Source of the DNA: Allocatelliglobosispora scoriae
GTDB taxonomy: Bacteria; Actinomycetota; Actinomycetes; Mycobacteriales; Micromonosporaceae
Assembly: GCF_014204945.1 (NCBI RefSeq)
Contig: NZ_JACHMN010000001.1
Coordinates: forward strand, 1,178,001-1,242,000
DNA length: 64,000 nt
Reading direction: 5' to 3'
Under the pieces are notes generated by a model. The model saw only the letters and a list, made by a program, of their open reading frames with translations, had not been told where the DNA came from and searched no databases. Each line of letters begins with the position of its first letter. Position 1 is the stretch's first letter. Shown one piece after another: positions 42,962 to 51,298 of the stretch. The position numbers and the translations under genes are program-made.

Positions 42962-43438
42962 GTGAGACCGCTGACGATCGTCCGGGGCGACGCGACGAGC
43001 CCGCAGGCCAAGGGCCCGAAGGTGATCGCGCACATCTGCAACGACCTCGGCGGCTGGGGCAAGGGATTTGTCGTGGCGATCTCGGACCGCTGGCCGGAGC
43101 CGGAGCGCGACTTCCGTGCGTGGCATCGCGGCCGCGCCGGCAACGACTTCGGGCTCGGCGCGACCCGCCTCGTCCAGGTCAGGCCCGACACGTGGGTCGC
43201 CAACATGATCGGTCAGCACGGCATGAAGACCGGCAGCAAGGGCCCGCCGATCCGTTACGACGCGGTGCAGCGGTGCCTGGACGCGCTCGCCGGTCCGGTG
43301 ATCGAGCTCGGGGCCTCGGTGCACATGCCGAGAATCGGGTGCGGCCTCGCCGGTGGCACCTGGAGCCGGATCGAGCCGATCGTCGTGGCGGCCCTCTGCG
43401 AGCGCGATGTGCGCGTCACGGTCTACGACTTCGACTGA
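42962..43438 (+). CDS. Macro-domain protein (ADP-ribose binding/hydrolysing)
   Basis: A 158-residue single macro domain: RGDATSP, AHICNDLGGWGKGFV (the ADP-ribose-binding loop), VANMIGQHG and the second loop MPRIGCGLAGGTW. This fits the yeast Poa1p-like or Appr-1-p processing type, which removes or binds ADP-ribose phosphate derivatives. The start is the GTG at 42962, with CATGCT (42949-42954) as a weak leaderless -10 box. It is divergent from the broken ATP-grasp gene. The exact substrate is not inferable from the sequence. Confidence 0.85.
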   Translation: MRPLTIVRGDATSPQAKGPKVIAHICNDLGGWGKGFVVAISDRWPEPERDFRAWHRGRAGNDFGLGATRLVQVRPDTWVANMIGQHGMKTGSKGPPIRYDAVQRCLDALAGPVIELGASVHMPRIGCGLAGGTWSRIEPIVVAALCERDVRVTVYDFD

Positions 43439-43449
43439 TGTCGCGCACC

Positions 43450-43510
43450 GACGGGAGACCGTGACCGGTTTCTGCCGACCGGCAGCAGAAGCCGGTCACG
43501 GTCTCCCGTC
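43450..43510. terminator. Bidirectional hairpin terminator
   Basis: A 26-bp inverted repeat with a single G-T pair (43450-43475 and 43485-43510) between two convergent genes. Confidence 0.85.
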
Positions 43511-43511
43511 G

Positions 43512-45176
43512 TCAGGGAACGCGGACGATCCTGAAATCGGCGTCGCCGGCGTAATAGCCCTGCTCGTAGGTGTAGGGCGGGCGTTGCTCGATCGACACGC
43601 CGTAGGGCGACTGCCAGTCGTACTCGGGGGACGGGTTGAGCTCCGCCGGCAACTGGTCCGCGGTGAAGACCAGGTCGACGGTGACGGTTCCACCCGCCTC
43701 GGGGCCGGGGATGGGGCAGATCACGGCGAGGCTGATCGGACTGCCGGTGGTCTCGCCGGTGCAGCCGGTCCACCCCGGACCGGCCGGGTGGATCCAGCTC
43801 GGCAGGCGGAGGTGGAGGGCGAGCGACGACACGTCCAGGGTGCCGGTGTTCGCGGCCGTGACCGTGAGCCGCCCGACGAAGCTCCCACCGGCGGCGGGGC
43901 GCAGGCTCAGATCGGTGGTGCGGACGGCGAGCGTCGCGAAAGCCGGGTTCGGTGCGAACGAGGTCGGACCCGCGACCTGGCGGAAGGCTCCGCCGACGAG
44001 CCGGAAGGTACGCCGCTGGAAGGGCACGTTCTGCTGCCCGGTGTCGGTGTAGTCCTTCGAGAGTTCGACGATCACCCCGTCGGGCGCGACCGAGAGATGG
44101 TGGATCATGCCGAAGCCGTCCCGGGTACCGATGATCCGCCCGACGAGCGCCAGCTTCCCGTCGGCGCCGAGCCGGTAGGCCACCACCTCGGTCCCGGGCG
44201 ACTCCGGTCCCTCGCTGCAGTGCAGGATCGCCACGCTCTCGGTGACCCCGTCGGCGTCGAGGTCGACCTCGACCTGCTCGGAGACCCAGACCGGCAGTTT
44301 GCCCTCGGCCTCGAAGCCCGCCTGCGCGTTGAGCGCGAGCCGCCCGGAGTGGCACTCCGACCGCCGGGGTCCGCCCCAGGCCGGAACGGTGATCGTCGCG
44401 TTGCGGAAGCGGCCCCAGTCCGGGCGGTCGGGCTGCGGTGCGGGCAGCACCACCGGCGACGGCGCGAGCGACGGGCTGGGCGTGGTCGTGGGCGCCGGCT
44501 GGCCGCGCCGTCCGATGAGGAGGGTGAGCGTCACGGTCACCGCCATCAGCAGCACCGCGACGGCCGCCGACGAGATGGCCGTGCGGCGCGACGCGATCCG
44601 GCGCGACGAGGCGAGCGCCTGCTCGTGCAGGTCGACGGGCTTGACCTCGGCTGAGGCGCCGGAGTAGAAGTCGCGCAGCTCGGGGGCGGCGGTTCGCAGC
44701 TTCGCCAGGGCCTTCGCGGTCTGGCTCTTGACGGTGCCGACGGTGACGCCGAGGGCCTGCGCCGCCTGCGCCTCGGTGAGGTCCTCGAAGAAGCGCAGCA
44801 CCAGGACGGCGCGCTGGCGCGGCGGCAGCCGCAGCAGCACCGAGCGCAGGGTGACCTGCATCGCCGCCGAGTCCGCCACGTCGCCCGCCGGATGCGCGTG
44901 GACGGGCAGCTCCCCGGTGAGGGTCTCGGCCACCCTGCGCCGACGCCACCACGAGACCTGCAGGTGGTACATTGTTCTGCGGGTGTAGGCCTCGGCGGCC
45001 GCGGTGGCGTGCAGGCTCTCCCAGGACCGGTGGGTACGCGCCAGCGCGGCCTGGACCAGGTCCTCCGCGAGATGCTGGTCTCCGGTGAGGAAGTACGCCG
45101 CCCGCAGCAGGGGCCCGGTGCGGGCCCGGACGAACGACTCGAATTCCCCGGGATGAGTCCCTGTTGATGCCGACAT
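43512..45176 (-). CDS. SigE-type sigma factor fused to membrane-anchored external domain
   Basis: A 554-residue protein. Residues 1-170 are a complete SigE-family ECF sigma factor (FLTGDQHLAEDLVQAAL, WWRRRR, RQRAVLVLRFFEDLTEAQAAQ, VGTVKSQ). A cytoplasmic linker leads to one membrane helix (about 195-220), a Pro/Thr-rich stalk and an extracytoplasmic beta-rich region to 554: a propeller-like part (about 245-400) and an Ig-like part (about 410-520) with cysteines in WTGCTGET and AVICPIP. This is the same combination as the coupled pair at 38101-39929, but in one chain, so release of the sigma part would need proteolysis or act in place at the membrane. The two halves are in one frame with no internal stop. 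Confidence 0.8.
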   Translation of the reverse strand: MSASTGTHPGEFESFVRARTGPLLRAAYFLTGDQHLAEDLVQAALARTHRSWESLHATAAAEAYTRRTMYHLQVSWWRRRRVAETLTGELPVHAHPAGDVADSAAMQVTLRSVLLRLPPRQRAVLVLRFFEDLTEAQAAQALGVTVGTVKSQTAKALAKLRTAAPELRDFYSGASAEVKPVDLHEQALASSRRIASRRTAISSAAVAVLLMAVTVTLTLLIGRRGQPAPTTTPSPSLAPSPVVLPAPQPDRPDWGRFRNATITVPAWGGPRRSECHSGRLALNAQAGFEAEGKLPVWVSEQVEVDLDADGVTESVAILHCSEGPESPGTEVVAYRLGADGKLALVGRIIGTRDGFGMIHHLSVAPDGVIVELSKDYTDTGQQNVPFQRRTFRLVGGAFRQVAGPTSFAPNPAFATLAVRTTDLSLRPAAGGSFVGRLTVTAANTGTLDVSSLALHLRLPSWIHPAGPGWTGCTGETTGSPISLAVICPIPGPEAGGTVTVDLVFTADQLPAELNPSPEYDWQSPYGVSIEQRPPYTYEQGYYAGDADFRIVRVP

Positions 45177-45476
45177 GACTATCAGGACGTCTCCCGGTCC
45201 GCCGATGGTTGCCTGCCGTGTCCGGCACTCGTTCGCGTTCCGTCTCGGACCGTCGAGCGGTGTCCGGTCGGATCCACCCTCGGCGGTCGGCGGATCAGCG
45301 CTTTCGTCTCACCCGTACACCACTGATGTGGCCGGACGCGGGGCTGCCACCGGCGACGGCGGCGACCCCACGCGGCCTGCGCAGAGTGGCACGCCCACTG
45401 GCCGACATGGCATTGTCCATCGATATGCATCGATGATTACCTCAAGGTAACCACACCCTTACCGAGAGGTGATTCC
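45177..45476. other. 300-bp intergenic region
   Basis: Upstream region shared by divergent genes. I see a ribosome binding site (GAGAGGTG) for the gene at 45477 and the symmetric site ATCGAT-ATGC-ATCGAT at 45419-45434, possibly an operator. Reading frames here are not gene-like. Confidence 0.5.
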
Positions 45477-46544
45477 ATGAACCGACCACGATGGACGGCA
45501 CGGCTTGCCGTCCTCGCGCTGGCGCTGGCCGCGATCGCGACCGGCGCCGCACCCGCACAGGCGGCCACGCCCGACGTCAAGGGCTGGGTCCTCTGGGACG
45601 TGACGACCGCCAGCGTCGCACCCAGCGGCACCTGGCCCGCCGCGACGACCGTCACCACCCTCAGCACCGGCCGCTACCAGGTCACCTTTCCTGGCCAGGG
45701 CGCCCCGGGCGGGATCGTCCACGTCACCGCGGTCTCCGACTCCCCGCAGTGGTGCCTCGCGGAGAGCTGGAGCCAGTCCGGCACCAGCGAGGTGGCCGTC
45801 ATCCGCTGCCACAAGATCGGCGGAGGACCCGTCGCGAGCAGCTTCAGCGCCTTCTTCACCAAGTCGTCGTTCGTGGCGTTCAGCCCGCGGCCCTACGGCT
45901 ACGTCGACTCCCTGGCCACCGGCTCGATCGTCACCCAGTTCAACTCCAGCGGCGGGGTCAACACCTCGACGCCGGGACCCGGACCGGTGGGTCAGTGGAC
46001 GGTCAAGTTCAACGGCCTGACCAGCGCCATCGGAAACCCGTTCGGCGGCGGCATCCAGGTCACCGCCGTCAACGCCAACACGGCAACCGCCGTGCGCTGC
46101 AAGGTCGGCGGTTGGAGCTCGAGCCCGAGCGGGCAGGACATCCGGGTCCTCTGCTTCGACGCCGTCGGCAGCCCGGTCAACACCCGGTTCACGGTCACCT
46201 ACCAGTACCAGGTCTCGCTCTACGGCGCCGTGTCACCACCCAACAACCACGGCTACGTGCTGACCTTCCCCAACGGAGGTCCCGCCGACACCAACTACAA
46301 CTCCGTCAGCGGGGTCGGCAGCAACGGGGTCGGCGCGGGCACTCCCGGGTTCGCCAACTTCCCGGCCATCGGCGTCTCCCAGAACACGGTCCAGGTGACC
46401 GCACACGGCCAGAACCCGTTCTTCTGCAACATCCGCAACCCGTGGTCCAACACCGGCAGCCTGCTCGTCGTCGTCGCCTGCTTCCAGCCGAGCGGCGGCC
46501 AGGTCGGCTCCGGATTCCTCGTCGGCACCAGCTCCATCATCTGA
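45477..46544 (+). CDS. Secreted triple-module beta-protein (first of tandem pair)
   Basis: A 355-residue exported protein. A signal peptide (about 1-28, AQA-A) is followed by three modules (about 30-125, 130-245 and 250-355). The modules share GRYQVTFPG or QWTVKFNG, GxIxVTAV, a cysteine followed by a tryptophan-rich turn (CLAESW, CKVGGW, CNIRNPW), a second cysteine in VxxRC or VxCF, and a closing F-strand. It is close to the tandem neighbour at 46561 and more distantly related to 25200-26267. No catalytic motif is seen; a disulfide-stabilised surface or secreted binding protein is inferred. It has a good ribosome binding site and probably forms a two-gene operon with 46561. Confidence 0.8.
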   Translation: MNRPRWTARLAVLALALAAIATGAAPAQAATPDVKGWVLWDVTTASVAPSGTWPAATTVTTLSTGRYQVTFPGQGAPGGIVHVTAVSDSPQWCLAESWSQSGTSEVAVIRCHKIGGGPVASSFSAFFTKSSFVAFSPRPYGYVDSLATGSIVTQFNSSGGVNTSTPGPGPVGQWTVKFNGLTSAIGNPFGGGIQVTAVNANTATAVRCKVGGWSSSPSGQDIRVLCFDAVGSPVNTRFTVTYQYQVSLYGAVSPPNNHGYVLTFPNGGPADTNYNSVSGVGSNGVGAGTPGFANFPAIGVSQNTVQVTAHGQNPFFCNIRNPWSNTGSLLVVVACFQPSGGQVGSGFLVGTSSII

Positions 46545-46560
46545 CACCGGAGGTTCATCC

Positions 46561-47640
46561 ATGAGCAGATCACCCCGGGTCGCCCGACTCGCGGTGCTCG
46601 CCATCGCACTCACCACCGCCGTCTCGGCGGTCCCCGCCCACGCGGCCACCCCCGACGCCCGCGCCTGGGTGCTGCGGGACCAGTCAGCCGCGACTCCCTC
46701 CGTGGTTCCCTACGGCACTTTCCCTGCCGCCACCACGGTCTCCACACTTGCCGTCGGACGCTACCTGGTCACTTTCCCTGGCCAGGGTGCCTCCGGCGGA
46801 ATCGTGCACGTCACCGCCGTCGCCACGACGCCGAAGTGGTGCCAGGCCGAGAACTGGTTCCAGTCCGGCCCCGACGAGCTCGTGATCATCCGCTGCCACC
46901 AGCCCGGCGGGGCGCTCGTGGCGAGCGGCTTCAGCGCCTTCTTCACCAGTTCATCGCCCGGCGGGTCCGCCTTCGGGCCCTACGGCTACGTCGACTCCAA
47001 CGCGAGCGGCTCGATCGTGAGCCAGTTCAACTCCACCGGGGCGGCCAACACCTCGGTCAGCGGTCCGCCCGGCCAGTGGACGGTCACCTTCCCCGGCCTG
47101 CTGCCCGGCATCTCCGCCCTCGCGGGCGGAGTGCAGGCGACCGCGGTCAACCCGCAGATCGGCGCACGCTGCAAGGTCGGCTCCTGGAACTCGGTACCCA
47201 TCGGGACGGAGGTCCAGGTCTACTGCTTCAACGCGGTCGGCGCGCCGCTCAACACCCGATTCACCGCCACCTACCAGTTCACCGTGGCGCTCTACGGCGC
47301 CAACGCGCCGCCCAACAACCACGGCTACGTCTTCGCCACACCGGCACCGGGTCCGATTCAGACCAACTACAACTCCCAGCTCGGCTTCGGCGCCAACACG
47401 GTGGCCCCGATCACCAGCCCGCCCGGCCTGGCGTTCGTGACCTTCCCCAATGTCGGGGCCGGTCCTAACACGGTCCAGGTCACGGCCTATGGGACCAGCT
47501 CGAACTTCTGCGGGATGAGCAACCCGTGGATCAACGTCTCGGGCGGCCCCTCGGTCTTCGTCCGCAACGTCAACTGTTTCAGCGCCACCGGTGGTCCCGC
47601 CACCACCGGATTCCTGGCGAGCACGTCCTCCCTCGTCTGA
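46561..47640 (+). CDS. Secreted triple-module beta-protein (second of tandem pair)
   Basis: A 359-residue paralogue of the preceding gene, 16 bp downstream with GGAGG in between. Signal peptide about 1-26 (AHA-A), then three modules with the same motifs (RYLVTFPGQG, GGIVHVTAV, CQAENW, CKVGSW, NVNCFSATGG). Long stretches of the first module are almost identical to the neighbour (FPGQGA.GGIVHVTAV), whereas the third differs more, which fits a fairly recent tandem duplication. Function unknown. Confidence 0.8.
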   Translation: MSRSPRVARLAVLAIALTTAVSAVPAHAATPDARAWVLRDQSAATPSVVPYGTFPAATTVSTLAVGRYLVTFPGQGASGGIVHVTAVATTPKWCQAENWFQSGPDELVIIRCHQPGGALVASGFSAFFTSSSPGGSAFGPYGYVDSNASGSIVSQFNSTGAANTSVSGPPGQWTVTFPGLLPGISALAGGVQATAVNPQIGARCKVGSWNSVPIGTEVQVYCFNAVGAPLNTRFTATYQFTVALYGANAPPNNHGYVFATPAPGPIQTNYNSQLGFGANTVAPITSPPGLAFVTFPNVGAGPNTVQVTAYGTSSNFCGMSNPWINVSGGPSVFVRNVNCFSATGGPATTGFLASTSSLV

Positions 47641-47652
47641 GGACACCCCCGG

Positions 47653-47685
47653 GCCGGTGGTGGCGGCGCGACCGCCGCCGCCGGC
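47653..47685 (+). terminator. Hairpin terminator
   Basis: A 14-bp GC-rich stem with G-T pairs (47653-47666 and 47672-47685), 12 bp after the tandem secreted-protein genes and just before a convergent gene. Confidence 0.55.
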
Positions 47686-48144
47686 TCAGGGACGGAGCAG
47701 GACCATACCCATCACGGTGTACGGGTCGGCGGGCTTGTCCTCGGTGGCGAGCTCGGCCGGGATCTCGTTCTCCATCTGCATCCGGAACTCGCCGGGCGAC
47801 CCGTCGAGGGTGATGCGCCAGAACCAGCCCTCGGCGTACTCCGCCCGGAATTCGGCGACCCCGTCGGCGCGCAACGTGCCCGCGAGCGCCAGCGCGGACG
47901 GCTGCTGGTGCCACGAATCGGCCCAGAGCGCGGTGAGCGCGTCCTCGCCCGCCGACGCGACGGTGATCAGCCCGTCCTGGGGGCCGTCGACGGGGTGCTC
48001 CCAGGCGTAGGCGAACGACACCATCGCGCCACCGGCGGCGACGGTCAGGACCGCACCGGCCGGGGACTCCGAGAAGGTGTCGGCGGGCATCAGCCGGAAG
48101 CCGTTCGTGCCGGTCCAGGCACCCGCGGCGTCAGTGAGAGTCAT
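47686..48144 (-). CDS. Conserved hypothetical, DUF1579-like beta-barrel
   Basis: A 152-residue soluble protein with alternating beta strands (GTNGFRLMPADTF, AMVSFAYAWEHPVDGPQDG, FWRITLDGSPGEFRMQMEN, DPYTVMGMVLLRP). It recalls the calycin-like proteins annotated DUF1579 and related small-molecule-binding barrels in actinobacteria. No export signal. It is monocistronic, with no informative neighbours. Confidence 0.6.
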   Translation of the reverse strand: MTLTDAAGAWTGTNGFRLMPADTFSESPAGAVLTVAAGGAMVSFAYAWEHPVDGPQDGLITVASAGEDALTALWADSWHQQPSALALAGTLRADGVAEFRAEYAEGWFWRITLDGSPGEFRMQMENEIPAELATEDKPADPYTVMGMVLLRP

Positions 48145-48190
48145 GCACCGGACGATAGCCGCCCGGGCGGCCGTCGTCCCGCCAACCCCC

Positions 48191-48880
48191 TCAGGCGGCC
48201 AGCTTGCGCTTCAGCTCGTCGAGGGCGTGCAGCGTCCACGCCTCGACGCCCGACTTGGTCACCCCGAGGTCGGCCAGGAGCTGGGCGCCCGGCTCCTCCT
48301 CGGCTTCGAGCAGGCCGAGCAGGATGTGCTCGGTGCCGATGTAGCCGTGCCCCAGCCGCAGCCCCTCGCGGACCGTCAGCTCGAGCACCTTGCGCATCCC
48401 GGCCGAGAACGGCGCCGGACGCATGCTGAGCTCACCGGAGGGTGGGAGCTCCGCCAGGACCGCCTCGCTCACCGCCACGTCGGACACGCCGGCGGCTTCG
48501 ATCGCCTTCCCGGCCAGGCCCTCCCACTCGGCGAGCAGGCCGACGACGAGGTGCAGGCTGGTGACCTCGGCGTGGCCGCGGTTGCGGGCCTCGGTCTGCG
48601 CCTTGAGGACGACGACCTGGGCCCGGTTGGTGAAGCGGTCCATGGCGGTCTCGCCGGCCACGAAGCGCTTCTGGACCGCCTGCTTCGTGACGCCCATGCT
48701 CTGGCCGATCATCGTCCACGACGCGCCGCTGCGCCGGGCCTGGTCGACGAAGTGGCCGACGAGGTGGTCGGAGAGCTCGCCCAGGTGGTCGGCGACCGAG
48801 GCCGCCTCGGCGAGGTGGTCCAGCGGGGTGCCGTCGGGGTGGCGCTCCTTGACGTGGGTGATCAATTCATCGAGTGTCAT
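48191..48880 (-). CDS. HTH and Clp-N domain regulator
   Basis: A 229-residue protein. The first 80 residues are helical with a helix-turn-helix-like stretch (ASWTMIGQSMGVTKQAVQKR, about 53-72). Residues 85-229 form a Clp N-terminal repeat domain (VVLKAQTEARNRGHAEVTSLHL, GYIGTEHILLGLLE), the part of ClpA/ClpC that binds substrates and adaptors. There is no AAA+ module, so it is not a chaperone itself; a Clp-linked transcription factor is likelier. ATG 48880 is chosen because palindromic sites lie immediately upstream; a longer reading would run through them. Autoregulation through those sites is inferred. Confidence 0.8.
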   Translation of the reverse strand: MTLDELITHVKERHPDGTPLDHLAEAASVADHLGELSDHLVGHFVDQARRSGASWTMIGQSMGVTKQAVQKRFVAGETAMDRFTNRAQVVVLKAQTEARNRGHAEVTSLHLVVGLLAEWEGLAGKAIEAAGVSDVAVSEAVLAELPPSGELSMRPAPFSAGMRKVLELTVREGLRLGHGYIGTEHILLGLLEAEEEPGAQLLADLGVTKSGVEAWTLHALDELKRKLAA

Positions 48881-48883
48881 ACC

Positions 48884-48928
48884 GTCAACCTTAGGTTGAC
48901 GAATGCGCCGCGTCAACCTCGGGTTGAC
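48884..48928. promoter_or_regulatory. Double palindromic operator of the Clp-N regulator
   Basis: Two 17-bp sites, GTCAACCTTAGGTTGAC (48884-48900) and GTCAACCTCGGGTTGAC (48912-48928), each with perfect 7-bp arms and centres 28 bp apart. The first ends 3 bp from the start codon, so bound protein would block ribosome or polymerase access. Confidence 0.75.
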
Positions 48929-48946
48929 GGCAACCTGGCGGTCTTC

Positions 48947-48962
48947 ATTTAGCGAGCTAAAT
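48947..48962. promoter_or_regulatory. Candidate operator in AT-rich stretch
   Basis: ATTTAGC-GA-GCTAAAT, perfect 7-bp arms, at the left edge of an AT-rich tract (48940-49015) between divergent genes. It looks like a TetR- or MarR-type site, but no such regulator gene is adjacent. Confidence 0.35.
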
Positions 48963-49085
48963 GCGTACCAAAATATCTTTGTGGTTGTTGTTCTTGGTTT
49001 TGCCCTGATCTGGGCGTTTTAGCGTCGCCATGGCACATTCACCGCTGCCGGAAACGGCAGGTTCGAGAGCTGAGGGCGTTCCGCC

Positions 49086-49994
49086 GTGTTGCTGAGCGAG
49101 ACTGAGGACGAGCAGGGTCGACGGGTCGCCGTCTACGAGCACCACCAGGGCGGATACCGATACGAGTCGCGGGTGGTCACCACGAACACGCCACGGCTCG
49201 CGCCGATCCTGCTCATCGGCGGCGCCTTCCAGCGCAAGGAGGCATGGGGCCGGCTGGAGCAGCAGCTCCTCACCCATGCCGATGTCGTCGCCGTCGACCC
49301 GCCCGGTTGGGGCAGGGCCGATCTGCTCCCGCCCGAAGCCGACATCGACTACCTCGCCGAGACCCTCCGCCGGCTCCTGGACGACCTCGGCCTGGACCGG
49401 ATCAACATCGCGGGCGGCTCTCACGGCTCGGCGACCGCCTTCCGCTTCGCTCAGCTCTACCCGGACCGGCTGCACCGGATGGTGCTCATCGGCGCGATGA
49501 CCCGTATTCCCGAGACGGCCCTGACACAGCTCCGTGCGAGCCTGCGACTGCTCAGTGCAGGCGACATGCCCCGGTTCGCCGCCGCCACGGTGGGACTGTT
49601 CATGAACCGCTCCCGCCAGGACGACGTGGCGGACTACCAGGCGACCGAGCGCGTCCTGCTGCGGAGTTGCGCCACCGCCACCGCCGAGGAGGTGGCGAAG
49701 TACATCGCCAACACCCGCAGGCTGATGGACCAGCCGATGATCCCCCTCGTGCCCGCACCGTCGGTCCCGACGCTGATCGCGACCGGCGAGCACGACGGCT
49801 TCACCTCCGTCGAACACTGCCAGGAGCTGGCCGAGGCGTGCCAGGACAGCTGGTTCGCCGCCATCGGCGGCAGCGACCACATGGTGCACCTGGAGCGCGG
49901 CGCGGATCTGGCCGAGCTGATGATCCATTTCTACGCCAGCGACGCCTTCGCCCATCTCGACGCCTGCACCCTGGTGAAGCGGGTGCGGCCCTAG
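49086..49994 (+). CDS. Alpha/beta hydrolase
   Basis: A 302-residue alpha/beta hydrolase: LLIGGAFQRKE strand, DPPGWGRAD loop, nucleophile serine in GGSHGS (about 114), aspartate in GEHDGF and histidine in GGSDHMVHLE near 268. Unusually the first strand carries GGAFQ in place of HG, as in some acyltransferase-like or thioesterase-like members found beside polyketide genes, but no such genes are here. The GTG at 49086 has GAGGG 9 nt upstream; TTG 49089 is an alternative. Substrate unknown. Confidence 0.8.
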   Translation: MLLSETEDEQGRRVAVYEHHQGGYRYESRVVTTNTPRLAPILLIGGAFQRKEAWGRLEQQLLTHADVVAVDPPGWGRADLLPPEADIDYLAETLRRLLDDLGLDRINIAGGSHGSATAFRFAQLYPDRLHRMVLIGAMTRIPETALTQLRASLRLLSAGDMPRFAAATVGLFMNRSRQDDVADYQATERVLLRSCATATAEEVAKYIANTRRLMDQPMIPLVPAPSVPTLIATGEHDGFTSVEHCQELAEACQDSWFAAIGGSDHMVHLERGADLAELMIHFYASDAFAHLDACTLVKRVRP

Positions 49995-50002
49995 CCACGC
50001 AA

Positions 50003-50075
50003 GATCGCGCTGTTTCCGGGAAGTAATCCCCTCGGGGGGTGCCGGTAGGGCTTACTTCCCGGAAACAGCGCGATC
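50003..50075. repeat. Palindromic element D
   Basis: Arms 50003-50030 and 50048-50075 match in 27 of 28 positions, with core TGTTTCCGGGAAGTAA. It is a diverged copy of element A at 34282-34360, 16 kb away. It lies between convergent genes and may also act as terminator. Confidence 0.85.
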
Positions 50076-50098
50076 ATCCTGGGCAAGCACGATCGCGA

Positions 50099-51298
50099 CT
50101 ACCCGCGCATGCCGAAGAGGAACCGGGTCACCCGCGTACGCCGTACCAGCAGGTCGTAGGCGGCGACGGTCAGCGCGAGCGAGACCACGACGATCACCGC
50201 GTACTTGGCCAGGATCGGCGCGTCCCACCTGACCACGCCGTAGGCGACCGCCACCACGATCGGTTGGTGCAGGATGTAGAGCGGCAGTGCGGCGACGGCC
50301 AGATAGGCGTAGACCCGCCGCGCACGGCTCTCCGCCGGGTCGCGTTGAGGTGCCCGGCGCCGATCGGCGAGGCCCAGGATCGCGACGAGCCAGCACCATC
50401 CCGCCGCGCCGAAGAGCGCGCGGGCGCCCATCGCGACGGCGGTCATGTCGGTGAACGGGTCGTCGCCCGCGATCAGGAACCCCGGCATGCCGACCAGGAA
50501 GAAGACCAAACCCACCACCGCGGCGGGTACGGCATCGCGGCGCATCGCCACCCGGAAGCGCTCGTCGGCGGCGAGCACGAGCCCGGACAGGAAGAACAGC
50601 AGATAGGCCCAGCGGCTCCACCCGGCGTACTCCTCCTCCATGCCCACAAACGCGCAGATCAGCGCGAACAGGACCGCGGGCAGCAGCACCACCCCGCGCT
50701 GCCGTGCCGCGGCCGCCGCGAGCCGGTCGACGGCCCCTCGACCGTGGCCGCGGGGCACCCAGCGGACCAGAGGTGCCAGGAGCAGCGAGAACGCGAGCAG
50801 CAGCACCACGAACCACAGGTGGCCGGTCTCGAAATACTCGCCTTGCACGATGAAGGGGAAGTCGGCCAGGTCCAGGTGCACGTCGAAGAAGCTCGGCAGG
50901 AACTCCAGATAGGACTCGTGGTAGCCCGGGTCGGTCCGCAGCCGCAGCCACACGGGCACCGGGATGATCGTGAGCGTCGCGAAGAGCAGCGGTACGCCGA
51001 GCCGCCGCAGCCGCTCGCCCGCGAAGCCGCCCGGGCCGCGCCGCCGCAGCGAATGCCACGAGCCGAGTCCGGCGATGAGGAAGAGCACCGGCATCGCCCA
51101 CACCACGCCGAGCCCGGCGAAGACCATGGTGACGTCGGTGGTCTCGCCGTTCTTCACGTAATAGTCGTCGCGCGTGTCGAAGACGAGCGCGGCGTGGAAG
51201 AAGACCAGCCCGACCACGACGAGGGTGCGGATCGCGTCCAGCTCCGGCCGCCGCTGCGACCGTGTCGCCGGAACCGGTTCGGTCTGCGCCGCCGTCAT
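50099..51298 (-). CDS. Membrane acyltransferase family 3 (OafA/YrhL-like)
   Basis: A 399-residue integral membrane protein with about ten helices. The N-terminus carries RRPELDAIRTLVVVGLVFFHAALVF, the acyltransferase-3 opening with its catalytic histidine in the first helix (here FFHA), and GHLWFVVLLL in the middle is the second conserved signature. Family members move acyl groups to surface sugars, peptidoglycan or lipids. Its ATG overlaps the stop codon of a Ser/Thr kinase gene, so expression is coupled and phosphorylation control is an attractive guess. Confidence 0.88.
   Translation of the reverse strand: MTAAQTEPVPATRSQRRPELDAIRTLVVVGLVFFHAALVFDTRDDYYVKNGETTDVTMVFAGLGVVWAMPVLFLIAGLGSWHSLRRRGPGGFAGERLRRLGVPLLFATLTIIPVPVWLRLRTDPGYHESYLEFLPSFFDVHLDLADFPFIVQGEYFETGHLWFVVLLLAFSLLLAPLVRWVPRGHGRGAVDRLAAAAARQRGVVLLPAVLFALICAFVGMEEEYAGWSRWAYLLFFLSGLVLAADERFRVAMRRDAVPAAVVGLVFFLVGMPGFLIAGDDPFTDMTAVAMGARALFGAAGWCWLVAILGLADRRRAPQRDPAESRARRVYAYLAVAALPLYILHQPIVVAVAYGVVRWDAPILAKYAVIVVVSLALTVAAYDLLVRRTRVTRFLFGMRG

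Noticed and set aside
45175-45450. Small plus-strand gene in the 45.2-45.45 kb gap
   Set aside because: Two overlapping frames exist but have no ribosome binding site, poor composition and no recognisable domain; the region fits a divergent promoter better.
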